DNA of 28,683 bases, taken from assembly GCA_964448245.1 (NCBI GenBank), contig CAYUWF010000018.1:1-28683 (forward strand). The letters run 5' to 3'. Positions 12,716-21,059 of this stretch are shown here, one piece after another. Source of the stretch: DATEVL01 sp964448245 (GTDB lineage Bacteria; Chloroflexota; Anaerolineae; Anaerolineales; E44-bin32). The notes under the pieces are model-generated. The model did not search any database. It was not told the origin of the DNA and was given only the letters and a program-made list of their open reading frames with translations. Position numbers and translations under genes: made by a program. Position 1 is the first letter of the stretch. Each line of letters begins with the position of its first letter.

Positions 12716-14192
12716 AGAGTACGGTGTAGGTGAGTTCCGTCTCGCCCTCGGCCGGGACCCGCACGCGGAACTCGATGTTCGAGCTGTCCATCTCTTGATA
12801 GTCGTGCGACGAGCGCAGGATGCGCCAGTTGCTCCAGCGGAAGAGGTGCTCGACGACGCGCACTTCGGCGGCCTCGTCCTTGTGGTTGCGCAGGACGATG
12901 CGGTAGGTCTCCTCGACGCTCTTCGAGCTCGGCAGGGAGAAGTCGGTCTGAATGCGCTCGCCGACGATGTCGAAGGCGTCGCCGACGTACAGGCGGAGCG
13001 TCTCGCCCTTCGGCGTATGGTCGATCGTGTCCTCGCCGATGAGCAGCGAGGCGCCGTCGACATCGTCCTGGTAGACGCGCACCCGCCCGCGCGGAAGATC
13101 GGCGTCGACGTCGTCCGTGTCGAACTCGAGCATCACCATCACCTTCGGATTGGAGACGACTCCGTACGAAGGATCGGTCTGGGGATAGCCGGAGGTGGCA
13201 CAGTACCAATAGTAGGCCTGGCACTGCAGCCCGTCGTAGACGAAGAACTTCTGGGCGGCGACGCCGGGGGCGCGCACGAACTCGATCTGCTTGGTCTCGT
13301 TGTCGCGCACCGTGACCGGCCGCGGGATCTGATAGAGGTGGTACTCGAAGAACTCGCGCTGCTCGACCTGGTCGGCGGCTTGGGTTGGCGCGGCCCGCAA
13401 CTCGTACTCGTTCGCGGCATACCCGGGTTGAGGAAGCCGCTGCAGGTCGCCGGCCACAAGCTTGAGCAGGGCATCCCTAAAGGTTGCGCCGCTGGTGTTG
13501 CTGACCGTCACCCAGCCATCGAGATCGATGGCGCCGTCATCGGCCGCCAGGCGCACGACGTAGTCCGCCTGCCAACTGACGCCGCCGGTCAGGTAGGTGA
13601 TCTCGACGTCCTGCTCCCCGTCGCGCGAAGCCAGCAGCCGCCAGACGAGGGTCGGCTTGGTAATCAGACCCTCGGGAAGCGCCGGAAAGGAGAACTCCTG
13701 GATATCGTCGGCCCCCACCACGGTGACCCTGCCGTCGCCGTCCTGCAGGATGATGTCGCCGCGGCCGCTGAGCAGCGTGCCGGTGTAGAGCGTGCCGTCC
13801 TGGGTGACGACGCGGATCTCCTCGTCGATGTACTTCTCCAGGAGCGCCGCCGCGCCGACCAGGTCGAACTCATAGTTCTGTTCGAGGACCGACGTCCCCT
13901 GCGGATCGGTCAGGGAAGTGAAGAGGACGCTGGTCGGGTCGATCGAGGCCGCCACGTCGGCGAAGCGCAGTTCGTTGACGCCCTGATCGAGGTCGAACTG
14001 GCGCCGGTCGCGCACCAGCGCCGTGCCTTGGTTGTAGACCGTCAGCGCTAAGCCGCCCTCGGCGGCTTCGGCGGTGGAGGTACGGCGCGGGCCGGGGGTG
14101 CCGGTCTCGCGGCCCAGTGACGTGCAGGCGATCCCCAGCGCCAACAGGGCCAGGGTGGGTAGAGCGAGCTTGCGAATGGCGATGCGGCGCAT
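12702..14192 (-). CDS. DUF4139-like surface lipoprotein
   Basis: The 496-residue protein begins with a lipoprotein signal peptide (LALGIAC, Cys23). The mature part matches the DUF4139 architecture: an N-terminal block TVYNQGTALVRDRRQFDLDQ with VNELRFADVAASIDPTSV (about 45-85), a middle part with GRGDIILQDGDGRVTVV, then the C-terminal beta-rich DUF4139 region starting near LVWRLLASRDGEQDVEITYL and including the ETYRIVLRNHKDEAAEVRVV block. The molecular function of the family is unknown; it sits outside the cytoplasmic membrane. An ATG at 14204 exists, but GGAGG directly after it is the Shine-Dalgarno for 14192. It is divergent from the molybdopterin oxidoreductase gene. Confidence 0.85.
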   Translation of the reverse strand: MRRIAIRKLALPTLALLALGIACTSLGRETGTPGPRRTSTAEAAEGGLALTVYNQGTALVRDRRQFDLDQGVNELRFADVAASIDPTSVLFTSLTDPQGTSVLEQNYEFDLVGAAALLEKYIDEEIRVVTQDGTLYTGTLLSGRGDIILQDGDGRVTVVGADDIQEFSFPALPEGLITKPTLVWRLLASRDGEQDVEITYLTGGVSWQADYVVRLAADDGAIDLDGWVTVSNTSGATFRDALLKLVAGDLQRLPQPGYAANEYELRAAPTQAADQVEQREFFEYHLYQIPRPVTVRDNETKQIEFVRAPGVAAQKFFVYDGLQCQAYYWYCATSGYPQTDPSYGVVSNPKVMVMLEFDTDDVDADLPRGRVRVYQDDVDGASLLIGEDTIDHTPKGETLRLYVGDAFDIVGERIQTDFSLPSSKSVEETYRIVLRNHKDEAAEVRVVEHLFRWSNWRILRSSHDYQEMDSSNIEFRVRVPAEGETELTYTVLYTWP

Positions 14193-14315
14193 AGCGACCT
14201 CCATGGTTTGCCCTGAGGACGCCGGTTTCGGCCGGAAAGTTCCGCGGAGTGACAGCGTGGAAGGTCGAGCGAACGTTCGGCGGCGGCGAGGTCGCCCGGT
14301 TTTGTATAAGGGTTC

Positions 14316-14324
14316 TGATAGAAT
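14316..14324 (+). promoter_or_regulatory. Extended -10 promoter of the oxidoreductase gene
   Basis: TGATAGAAT (TG-n-TAGAAT, -10 at 14319-14324) lies 21 bases before the ATG. A minus-strand -10 candidate, TATACA at 14309-14304, may serve the divergent DUF4139 gene. Confidence 0.5.
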
Positions 14325-14345
14325 CTCCGCCACGGAGAGGTAGCG

Positions 14346-14990
14346 ATGTTGAGCGATGTTTTCAAGCGGCGAGAGCAGGAGGCGCGGGTCCGGGAGGAGG
14401 GTCGCCTGCCGCCCGGGCAGTCCCTGACACAGAAGTTTCCCGTCCTGCACTACGGCCCCGTGCCGCGCTTCGACCCGGCCACCTGGGACTTCCGCATCTG
14501 GGGCGAAGTCGAAGAGGAATGCCGTTGGACGTGGGACGAGTTTCTCAAGCTGTCACGGCACAAGGTCAAGATGGACATCCACTGCGTTACCCGCTGGAGC
14601 AAGTTCGACACCGAGTGGCAGGGTGTGTCGCTGCGCCGCCTGGTCGACCAGGGACTGATCCGCCTCAAGCCGACAGCCCAACATGTGATGCAACACTGCG
14701 AGTACGGCTTCACCGTTAACATCCCGCTGGAGATCGCGCTGGCCGGCAACTTCCTCCTGGCGACCCACCTGGACGGCGAGCCGATCACGCCGGATCACGG
14801 CTACCCGGTGCGCGGGGTCGTCGGCAACATCCCCGGCTCCGACCTGACGACGCCCTACTTCTGGAAGGGCGGCAAGTGGGTGCGGGGGCTTGAGTTTATG
14901 GCGCAGGACCGGCTGGGTTTCTGGGAGCAAGCCGGTTACCACAACGAAGCCGACGTCTGGAAAGAACAGCGCGTCACGCGCATGTGGTGA
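14346..14990 (+). CDS. Molybdopterin-dependent oxidoreductase, sulfite oxidase/MsrP-like
   Basis: The 214-residue protein consists of the oxidoreductase molybdopterin-binding domain: KFPVLHYGPVPRFDPATWDF, WTWDEFLKLSRHKV, DIHCVTRWSKFDTEWQGVSL with Cys80 as the molybdenum ligand, and HGYPVRGVVGNIPG. It lacks both the dimerisation domain of sulfite oxidases and any Tat signal peptide, so it appears to be cytoplasmic, unlike MsrP. Substrate is unknown; related small proteins may reduce or oxidise sulfur compounds or N-oxides. The start ATG has GGAGAGG 6 bases upstream and an extended -10 promoter. No cytochrome partner is adjacent. Confidence 0.9.
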   Translation: MLSDVFKRREQEARVREEGRLPPGQSLTQKFPVLHYGPVPRFDPATWDFRIWGEVEEECRWTWDEFLKLSRHKVKMDIHCVTRWSKFDTEWQGVSLRRLVDQGLIRLKPTAQHVMQHCEYGFTVNIPLEIALAGNFLLATHLDGEPITPDHGYPVRGVVGNIPGSDLTTPYFWKGGKWVRGLEFMAQDRLGFWEQAGYHNEADVWKEQRVTRMW

Positions 14991-15040
14991 GGCGAGACAA
15001 GGTCCGCGCCCGAGGGGTCCCTCCCGGCCATCACATAGTG

Positions 15041-15088
15041 ATTCCCACCTCCACTTGGCAGCTGCGCTGCCAGCGCAGCTGCCAAGTG
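15041..15088. repeat. CAGCTGCGC palindromic repeat, copy 1
   Basis: CACTTGGCAGCTGCGC (15052-15067) and its exact complement (15073-15088) form a 16-bp stem with a 5-base loop. The 27 bases 15041-15067 match the reverse complement of 21298-21324 with one mismatch. Confidence 0.85.
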
Positions 15089-15106
15089 TCGGCCGTTTGG
15101 CATGCG

Positions 15107-15148
15107 CTCGGGGCCTTCGCGCAGCATCCCGAAGGGGCGCAATGACAT
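15107..15148 (-). repeat. ATGTCATT repeat family, copy A
   Basis: These 42 bases are the reverse complement of 21194-21235 with a single mismatch. On the minus strand the copy starts ATGTCATT and ends GGCCCCGAG. Confidence 0.9.
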
Positions 15149-15168
15149 CGCCAGGGCGCCCTTCCCCG

Positions 15169-15228
15169 ATGTCATTCCGGCCCACGGGCTGCTTCGCGAA
15201 GGGTCGCTTGGCGGCCCGAGGAATCCCC
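15169..15228 (+). repeat. ATGTCATT repeat family, divergent copy B
   Basis: This copy begins ATGTCATTCCGG and ends CGAGGAATCCCC, and faces copy A. The gap 14991-15292 has no gene; it consists of this repeat, copy A and the CAGCTGCGC palindrome. Confidence 0.7.
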
Positions 15229-15292
15229 GAAGCGCGCCGAACGCAAGGATCCGTCACGGGCGGCTATGCCCCGTCCTGAGGCTTGGTAAACA

Positions 15293-16204
15293 TTGCAAAA
15301 CGCCGCCTTCTACGCTCTGACCTCGCTCATCTGGGGCTCGACCTGGCTGGTGATCACCTTCCAGCTGGGCGCGGTCGCGCCGGAAGCTTCGATCGTCTAC
15401 CGCTTCGCGCTGGCGGCGCTGATACTCCTGGTCTACGTCCTGGTGAGGCGGCTGCCGATGAGGTTCACCCCGCGGCAACACGCTTTCATGGTGCTGCAGG
15501 GGACGTTCCTGTTCAGTCTCAACTACATCCTGGTCTACCTGGCCGAACAGCACCTGACGAGCGGCCTGGTGGCGATCGTCTTCTCGCTGCTGATCCTGAG
15601 CAATGTCGTGCTGGGGGCGATCTTCCTGAGGAATCCGATCCGCCCGCGCGTGGTGTTCGGCGGGCTGGCCGGCGTGGCCGGGCTGGCGCTGGTCTTCTGG
15701 CCGGAGCTCACCGGCTTGGCGCTCTCCGGCGGATGGCGCCTCGGGCTACTGCTGTCTTTCGCTGCCGTGCTCTCGGCTTCGGTCGGCAACATCGTCTCGG
15801 CCCGCAACCAGCGCGCCGGGCTGCCGGTGGTGCAGACCAATGCCTACGGCATGGCCTACGGCGCGCTGGTGACGCTGGCCATTGCCCTGGTGCGCGGGAT
15901 CGACTTCACCTTCGATCCCTCGGCCGGGTATGTTCTCTCTCTGCTCTATCTGGCCGTCTTCGGCTCGGTGGTGGCCTTCGGAACCTATCTGACCCTGATC
16001 GGCCGGATGGGCGTCGATCGGGCGGCGTACATCGGCGTCGTGTTCCCCCTGGTGGCGTTGGCGCTCTCGACGCTGTTCGAAGGCCTGGTGTGGAATGCGA
16101 TCGGACTGTTGGGGGTGGGGCTCGTCGCCGCCGGAAACGTCCTGGTGCTTAGACGTCGGCGGCCGGCACGGCCCGCGGCGGCCGCCGCACCGGCTTCCTC
16201 CTGA
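15293..16204 (+). CDS. EamA/DMT-family permease
   Basis: The 303-residue membrane protein has about ten hydrophobic helices in two EamA repeats. The first repeat starts FYALTSLIWGSTWLVI, the typical first helix with W-G-S-T/N-W; the second spans about 155-290 (GLLLSFAAVLSASVGNIVSA). Members of the drug/metabolite transporter superfamily export amino acids, nucleosides or other metabolites; the substrate here is unknown. The best start is TTG at 15293, because the first helix begins five residues later and no ATG or GTG is near; the upstream ribosome binding site is weak. It ends in a basic RRRRPARPAAAA tail. A Rho-independent terminator follows. Confidence 0.9.
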   Translation: MQNAAFYALTSLIWGSTWLVITFQLGAVAPEASIVYRFALAALILLVYVLVRRLPMRFTPRQHAFMVLQGTFLFSLNYILVYLAEQHLTSGLVAIVFSLLILSNVVLGAIFLRNPIRPRVVFGGLAGVAGLALVFWPELTGLALSGGWRLGLLLSFAAVLSASVGNIVSARNQRAGLPVVQTNAYGMAYGALVTLAIALVRGIDFTFDPSAGYVLSLLYLAVFGSVVAFGTYLTLIGRMGVDRAAYIGVVFPLVALALSTLFEGLVWNAIGLLGVGLVAAGNVLVLRRRRPARPAAAAAPASS

Positions 16205-16227
16205 GCTCGCCGCAGTCCCCCTGCTGG

Positions 16228-16256
16228 GCCGGCGCCTTCCGCCGGCTTCTTTCTTC
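16228..16256 (+). terminator. Rho-independent terminator after the EamA gene
   Basis: GCCGGCG-CCTTC-CGCCGGC is followed by TTCTTTCTTC. The stem lies where the -35 of the next promoter would be. Confidence 0.9.
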
Positions 16257-16257
16257 A

Positions 16258-16263
16258 TATAAT
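16258..16263 (+). promoter_or_regulatory. -10 box of pcm
   Basis: A perfect TATAAT lies 14 bases before the pcm ATG and starts 2 bases after the T-tract of the upstream terminator. A 17-bp spacer would put the -35 (CCTTCC) in the terminator loop. Confidence 0.65.
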
Positions 16264-16277
16264 GACCATAGGCGCAG

Positions 16278-16955
16278 ATGGCCCAAACCGACACGTTCCG
16301 GCAGTTGCGGGACCGCATGGTCGACGAGCAGCTGTGCGGCCGAGACATCACCGACCAGCGGGTGCTCGAGGCGATGCGTTCGGTGCCGCGCCACCGCTTC
16401 GTCCCGGCCGCCGCGGCGCAGCTGGCCTACAGCGACGCCCCCCTCCCCATCGGTTACCGCCAGACGATCTCCCAGCCCTATATCGTGGCGCTGATGAGTC
16501 AACTCCTGCGCCTGCGCGGCGACGAGACGGTGCTGGAAGTTGGGACCGGGTCCGGCTACCAGGCGGCGGTCCTCGCCCGGCTGGCGAGGCGGGTCTACAC
16601 CCTGGAGCGCATCCCTGAGCTGGCCGAGTCGGCGCGGCGCGTGCTGGCCGATCTCGAGCTGGGCAACGTCGAAGTGCGGCTGGCCGACGGCTCGGCGGGG
16701 CTTCCCGAGCAGGCGCCGTTCGACGGGATCCTGGTCGCGGCGGCGGCGCCCCAAGCGCCCCGCCCGCTGCTCGATCAACTGGCCGAGGGCGGCCGGTTGG
16801 TGGTCCCGGTCGGGACGATCGATGGTCAGATGCTCGAACGGTGGACGCGCGGCGGGGATGATTTCTCCTGCGACCGCGCGACGCCGGTGAGCTTTGTTCC
16901 GTTGCTTGGATCGCACGGCTGGGGCGCGGATCTACGGCCTGTGAAAGAAAGCTGA
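16278..16955 (+). CDS. pcm: Protein-L-isoaspartate O-methyltransferase
   Basis: Pcm methylates isoaspartyl residues in damaged proteins with SAM, starting their repair. The 225-residue protein has the family motifs: RHRFVPAAAAQLAYSDAPLP, then GYRQTISQPYIVALM (the GQTISQP motif), SAM motif I VLEVGTGSGYQAAVLA (about 85-100), and the closing FDGILVAAAAP and LAEGGRLVVPVG. Length and order are normal. The ATG at 16278 follows a TATAAT at 14 bases, giving a very short leader. It ends 10 bases before the convergent VOC gene's stop. Confidence 0.96.
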   Translation: MAQTDTFRQLRDRMVDEQLCGRDITDQRVLEAMRSVPRHRFVPAAAAQLAYSDAPLPIGYRQTISQPYIVALMSQLLRLRGDETVLEVGTGSGYQAAVLARLARRVYTLERIPELAESARRVLADLELGNVEVRLADGSAGLPEQAPFDGILVAAAAPQAPRPLLDQLAEGGRLVVPVGTIDGQMLERWTRGGDDFSCDRATPVSFVPLLGSHGWGADLRPVKES

Positions 16956-16957
16956 GT

Positions 16958-16976
16958 CGCGCCGCTATCCGGCGCG
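16958..16976. terminator. Hairpin between convergent pcm and VOC genes
   Basis: CGCGCCG-CTATC-CGGCGCG forms a 7-bp GC stem; the loop holds the minus-strand TAG stop. There is no T-tract. Confidence 0.45.
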
Positions 16977-17888
16977 GCCGGCTATCACGTGCACTCCGTT
17001 GCGCGACGGGTCGTGGGTCAGGAAACCTCCATCCTGCGCGCTGACCTCCGCCGCGTGCGAGATCAGCCTCTCCCGAAGGCGCTCCAATTCAGTCTGGTCT
17101 GGGACGATGACGGTGAAGTGGCGCAAGCCGAGCGCGCCGGCAGGCGGCGGCGGCGCCCCTGCACCCATCCACGTGTTGACTCCGACGTGGTGGTGGTAGC
17201 CGCCGGCGGAAAGAAAAGCCGCCTGGAAGGCAGGGGCCATGCCCATCATGTCGAATCCGATCGCGTCCTGATAGAAGCGAGCGGCTTCGGCGAGATCGGC
17301 CACGTGCAGGTGGACGTGGCCGATGACCGTCTCCGGCGGCATCGGCGCGTTCAGGTCGTCATCGGGAGACAGCTCGCGGAACAGCACGTCCAGGTCGAGC
17401 GGGTCGCGGCCCGAGCGAGGGTTGCCCTGCGCGTCGCGCGCCTCGAAACGGCCGCCGGCAAAGCCAAAAGTCCCGTCCTCGGGCGTATCGGTGTAAACCT
17501 CGATCCCGTTGCCTTCCGGGTCGTCGAGGTAAGTGGTTTCGGTCATGAGATGGTCGGTAGGATAGTTCGGAACCTGTCGGGTGATGAGACGGGCGATGAC
17601 CCGGGCCAGCTCCCGCCGCGACGGAACGAGGACGGCGACATGATACAGGCCGGTCGTCCCGCGCACGCGGCGGGCGCCGGGCTGCTCGATCAGCCGCAGC
17701 AGGTCTTCGCCGCCGGCGCCGAGGTGGGCGCGTCCCTCTTGGCGCCGGTGCAGCCGCAGTCCGAGGAAGTCCTGATAGAACGGGATCAGGCTATCCAGGC
17801 TGGCGACGGTAAGCTCGACCGGCCCCAGCCGCGTTTGGGGATGGATCGAATGCATGATGGGTGTTTGGGTCTCGGTCAGGGTTTCCAT
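16965..17888 (-). CDS. Two-domain VOC protein, catechol 2,3-dioxygenase (CatE)-like
   Basis: The 307-residue protein contains two glyoxalase/VOC modules: about 22-140 (LGPVELTVASLDSLIPFYQD, GLYHVAVLVPSRRELA, PEGNGIEVYTD) and 180-305 (IGHVHLHVADLAEAARFYQD, GLRHFTVIVPDQTELE, SRNGVHVIAG). Candidate metal ligands in the second module are His in GHVHLHV, His in LRHFTV and, in place of the usual Glu, the region NGVHV. Extradiol dioxygenases of the CatE type have this layout, but the last ligand is unclear, so a different VOC reaction is possible. The start at 17888 has GAGAGA upstream; an ATG at 17855 is an alternative. No aromatic-degradation genes are nearby. Confidence 0.85.
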   Translation of the reverse strand: METLTETQTPIMHSIHPQTRLGPVELTVASLDSLIPFYQDFLGLRLHRRQEGRAHLGAGGEDLLRLIEQPGARRVRGTTGLYHVAVLVPSRRELARVIARLITRQVPNYPTDHLMTETTYLDDPEGNGIEVYTDTPEDGTFGFAGGRFEARDAQGNPRSGRDPLDLDVLFRELSPDDDLNAPMPPETVIGHVHLHVADLAEAARFYQDAIGFDMMGMAPAFQAAFLSAGGYHHHVGVNTWMGAGAPPPPAGALGLRHFTVIVPDQTELERLRERLISHAAEVSAQDGGFLTHDPSRNGVHVIAGRAG

Positions 17889-18088
17889 TCTCTCACGTCC
17901 CGATCGGGGCGTGTCCTCCCATCTCGAATCCGAGTCCAGCGAGAGGCTTTCCCGGCCATCAGGTGCTGCCGAAGATCCTGGCCAGCCTCCAGGCCCCGCC
18001 AGCGTCAAGTCTCTCCGGGGAGTGGGAACGCCCCGGAGGTTGGAGGAAGATTTGGAGCGAAATGTCGGCCCGCCGACTGGAGGATGTG

Positions 18089-19729
18089 CTATGGGCTGCC
18101 CAGCGCGTACACCCGTCCGTCAAAACTGGCGATGACGATCTCCAGGAGACCATCGCCGTCCAGGTCGCCGATCGAGGGGGAGGCGAATGTGTAGTCGCCG
18201 AGCGGGTAGCGCCACTCTTCAGCCCCGGTGGCTCCATCCAACGCCAGCAGGTCGCCTCCGCAACCGACCGGCACGATGACTTCTGGTGTGCCGTCGCCGT
18301 CAAGGTCGGCCACGGCGGACGAGCCGCGCACGTTGCCGTCGGGCCGTAGATCGACCTCCCACACGACCTGGCCGGCCGAGTTCCGTGCGACCACGCCGCC
18401 GATCACCTCGGCTTCGCACGCAAAGCTCGTGCCGAAACTTGTCCCGATCCCGGTGCCGGCCACCACCAGCACAGACTCCGGATCTGCGGAAACTGCCACA
18501 GGCGATGACTTCCAGGTATCCTGCGAGGCCGTCCAGCGCGGCGTGAACTCGACCGTCCCCGAGCTCATGCGGGCGCGCAGACCGATGGCAGAGAGACGGG
18601 CCTCGGCGCCATTGTCCTTATTGGGCATCCAGCCGAGCACGGCGGTTGGGCCGTCTCCCCAATCGAGAATCAAAGGGGAGGTCCTTACCGCCACCTTCTG
18701 CGAGTCGGCCGGGATCGAATGCTCGAGCGTGCGCAGGTCGAAGTCCTGCCGGACGACCTCGCCCGCCTGTGTCTCCCAGGCGACGGTCAACAGACCACCC
18801 CAGGAACCGAACACGATCGCCTTGCGCGCCTCGCCGTCGTCAGGGTCGAGGTCGGCGATGGCCGGCTCCCCGGAATCACTTTTCCACGGGAGATCGAGCG
18901 ACCAGGCCGGATGGTTATCGCCGGAGGCGATCGCCGGGAGTACAAATAGGGCGCCGCCGGCCGGGCAGTCGGGCAGTCGACAGTCGGTGACCTGGATCAC
19001 CTCCTGAGATCCGTCCGCGTCCAGATCGGCGATCATGGGGCCGGCCTCCATGATCCGGCCGGTGTTGAACTGCCAGATTACGGCGCCATCGCTCCCCCGC
19101 AGGGCGCGCACATAGCCGTCGCGAGCGCTGAAGATTACATCGAGGACGCCGTTCCCATCGGCGTCGGCTAGGGCGGCGCTGTACTGATCGACTCCGGCGG
19201 CTTCACCACCGGGGACGACATAAGTCCACAGTGTCTGCACCGGCGGAGATTGGCCAGGGGTGTCCTTGAGGACGATCACGCGAGGAGGGAGGTCGGCCGC
19301 GTAGTCGGGAGAAGTGATCACGACTTCGAGCGACCCGTCGCTGTCCAGGTCGCCGAGGGGAAATCCCGAGGCCCAGCGCATTCCGTCGGGGCCTCTGCCC
19401 TCGAGGACAGGATAGGCCCAGCGGAGGCGGGGGCCTTCGAGCGCCAGGATGTCGGATCGCCCGCCGATGGATCCCGAATGGCGCTCGTTCTGAAGGAACA
19501 TCGGCCAGGGCGCTCCGGCGGAAGCCACGGGGGTCGAGTGGACGAGGGCTTGGCCGGGCTGCGGCGAGGCTGCCGTGTGTGGGTCGGCGGTCAGGTGTGG
19601 CCCCGCCGGTGTCGACTCGGGGGAAGGCCGCTCGACTGCGGGCGCGCCGGTCCCCGGCGCCGCGCCGCAGCCTGCGAGGAGCATCCCTATCAGGATGACG
19701 ATCGCGACGGCGCCGAGACGAGGCCGCAT
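18089..19729 (-). CDS. FG-GAP/VCBS beta-propeller lipoprotein
   Basis: The 546-residue protein has a lipoprotein signal peptide (VILIGMLLAGCG, Cys21), a Pro/Thr/Ser-rich linker (about 22-70), and a domain made of repeated FG-GAP/VCBS-like blades. Calcium-loop motifs are GDLDSDGSLEVVI, ADADGNGVLDVIF, ADLDADGSQEVIQ, ADLDGDGTPEVIV and GDLDGDGLLEIVI, alternating with PQQ-like strands such as YVRALRGSDGAVIWQF. It probably forms a calcium-binding propeller on the cell surface; its ligand is unknown. The start at 19729 is chosen because a -10 box TAGAAT overlaps the ATG at 19741, leaving a leader of about 4 bases. It is downstream of dnaN on the same strand. Confidence 0.85.
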   Translation of the reverse strand: MRPRLGAVAIVILIGMLLAGCGAAPGTGAPAVERPSPESTPAGPHLTADPHTAASPQPGQALVHSTPVASAGAPWPMFLQNERHSGSIGGRSDILALEGPRLRWAYPVLEGRGPDGMRWASGFPLGDLDSDGSLEVVITSPDYAADLPPRVIVLKDTPGQSPPVQTLWTYVVPGGEAAGVDQYSAALADADGNGVLDVIFSARDGYVRALRGSDGAVIWQFNTGRIMEAGPMIADLDADGSQEVIQVTDCRLPDCPAGGALFVLPAIASGDNHPAWSLDLPWKSDSGEPAIADLDPDDGEARKAIVFGSWGGLLTVAWETQAGEVVRQDFDLRTLEHSIPADSQKVAVRTSPLILDWGDGPTAVLGWMPNKDNGAEARLSAIGLRARMSSGTVEFTPRWTASQDTWKSSPVAVSADPESVLVVAGTGIGTSFGTSFACEAEVIGGVVARNSAGQVVWEVDLRPDGNVRGSSAVADLDGDGTPEVIVPVGCGGDLLALDGATGAEEWRYPLGDYTFASPSIGDLDGDGLLEIVIASFDGRVYALGSP

Positions 19730-19739
19730 GCCCTGGCTC

Positions 19740-19745
19740 ATTCTA
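19740..19745 (-). promoter_or_regulatory. -10 box of the beta-propeller lipoprotein gene
   Basis: Minus-strand TAGAAT ends about 10 bases before the ATG at 19729 and overlaps an upstream ATG. No good -35 was found. Confidence 0.4.
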
Positions 19746-19825
19746 TCCAAGGTGGCCTCCAACGGAGAACTTCTGGGCGGTGGGTGCGCGCTGGAGACGG
19801 CGGGCTCTCGGTTGATCGAGCCGCG

Positions 19826-20959
19826 TCAGCTGCCGATGTGCATCGGCATGACGACGTGCAGGAAGTCGTCGCGGCCGACGGGCCGCAGCACGCCGGGCGA
19901 GGCGGCGGTGGTCGTCTCCAGCACCACGTTCGGCGTATCGACAGCCGACAGGACGTCCACCAGGAAGCGGACGTTGAAGGCGATCTCGACCGCCACGCCT
20001 TCGACGGTGGCGTCGACGGCGGCCTCGTTCGACCCGGTCTCGGCCGAGGTGGCCGAGACGACCAACCGCCCGGGCTCGAGCTCACTGCCGGGGGTGATGC
20101 GCAAGCGGGCCGAATGCGCCGCCTCACGGGCAAAGATGTCGGCGGCGCGGCAGGCCTTGAGGAAGTTGGCCGTTGTGACTACCGTGCGGGTGTTGAAGGC
20201 GCGCGGGATGATGCTTTGGTAATCGGGGAAGGTCCCCTCAATCAACTGCGAGACCAGCTCGATGTCCTTGCCGCGGAACACCACCTGCCCGCGGTTGGTC
20301 GGCAGCAACATGCGCACCGTCTCCTCGCCGTCGGTGAGGATGCGGCCGAGCTCGATCAGGGCGCGGGCCGGGACGATGGCGCGGGCGGGCGGGGAGCCCT
20401 CCGATGGCAACCCGACGGTGCGCACGGAGAGGCGGAAACCGTCGGCGGCGGCCAGGGTCAGCTTGCCGTCCTGGACCTCGAACAGGACGCCGGTCAGCAC
20501 CGGCCGCGAGTCGTCGGTCGAGGCGGCGAAGGCCACCTGCGCGATCACTTCGCGCAGCTCGTTCACCGGCAGCGTCAGTCCGTCGTCGCCCGGCGCCGGC
20601 GGCATCGGTGGAAACTCCTGGCTGTCGATGCACTTGAGGTCGCTGCGGAAGCTGCCGCAGACGATGTGCAGCGTCTGGGTGCGGACCGCCAGCTCCATTT
20701 CGACGCGGTCGGTGGGCATGGTATTGACCAGGTCGACCAGCGTCCCGGCCGGCGCCGTCGTCGAACCCTCGTCGTCGACCTTGGCCCCGATCCAGCAGGT
20801 GATCCCCATTTCGAGGTTTGTCGCCGAGAGGCGCAGCCGCCCGCCGTCGGTGGCCAGCAGGATGTTGCTCAGCACCGGCAGGGTGCTGCGCCGCGCGGCA
20901 GCCCGGTTGACGACGCCCAGACCGCGGGCGAGGTTCTCTTGCAGGCAGGAGACTTTCAT
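19826..20959 (-). CDS. dnaN: DNA polymerase III beta subunit (sliding clamp)
   Basis: DnaN is the ring-shaped clamp that tethers the replicative polymerase to DNA. The 377-residue protein has the expected three-domain layout: MKVSCLQENLARGLGVVNRA and STLPVLSNILLAT at the start of domain 1, STDDSRPVLTGVLFEVQDGK in domain 2, LIEGTFPDYQSIIP at the domain 2-3 junction, and the invariant-type C-terminus VMPMHIGS. The ATG at 20959 is preceded by GGAGGA, with a rather long spacing. A TATACT -10 lies at 21003-20998. dnaN usually follows dnaA next to the origin; here dnaA is not beside it, and a repeat-rich gap lies upstream instead. Confidence 0.97.
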   Translation of the reverse strand: MKVSCLQENLARGLGVVNRAAARRSTLPVLSNILLATDGGRLRLSATNLEMGITCWIGAKVDDEGSTTAPAGTLVDLVNTMPTDRVEMELAVRTQTLHIVCGSFRSDLKCIDSQEFPPMPPAPGDDGLTLPVNELREVIAQVAFAASTDDSRPVLTGVLFEVQDGKLTLAAADGFRLSVRTVGLPSEGSPPARAIVPARALIELGRILTDGEETVRMLLPTNRGQVVFRGKDIELVSQLIEGTFPDYQSIIPRAFNTRTVVTTANFLKACRAADIFAREAAHSARLRITPGSELEPGRLVVSATSAETGSNEAAVDATVEGVAVEIAFNVRFLVDVLSAVDTPNVVLETTTAASPGVLRPVGRDDFLHVVMPMHIGS

Positions 20960-20997
20960 CGCGGCGGATTCCTCCGAGGTGAACGCGAGGCGAGGGA

Positions 20998-21003
20998 AGT
21001 ATA
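20998..21003 (-). promoter_or_regulatory. -10 box of dnaN
   Basis: Minus-strand TATACT (5 of 6 to TATAAT) would give a leader of about 30 bases that includes the GGAGGA. The -35 position (GCCACT) falls inside the heptamer repeat array and is weak. Confidence 0.5.
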
Positions 21004-21012
21004 CACGAAAGG

Positions 21013-21047
21013 CAGTGGCGAGTGGCCAGTGGTCAGTGGTCGGTCGT
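21013..21047. repeat. Heptamer tandem array upstream of dnaN
   Basis: Five 7-base units follow one another: CAGTGGC, GAGTGGC, CAGTGGT, CAGTGGT, CGGTCGT. Heptamer tandem repeats of this kind are known from cyanobacteria and other groups; none lies elsewhere in this window. Confidence 0.75.
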
Positions 21048-21059
21048 CAGACTCTTCTG

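Noticed and set aside
12564..14051. A 495-codon open frame on the plus strand
   Set aside because: It is the antisense shadow of the DUF4139 lipoprotein gene, which has a lipobox, a Shine-Dalgarno and conserved blocks; the plus translation is low-complexity and family-less.
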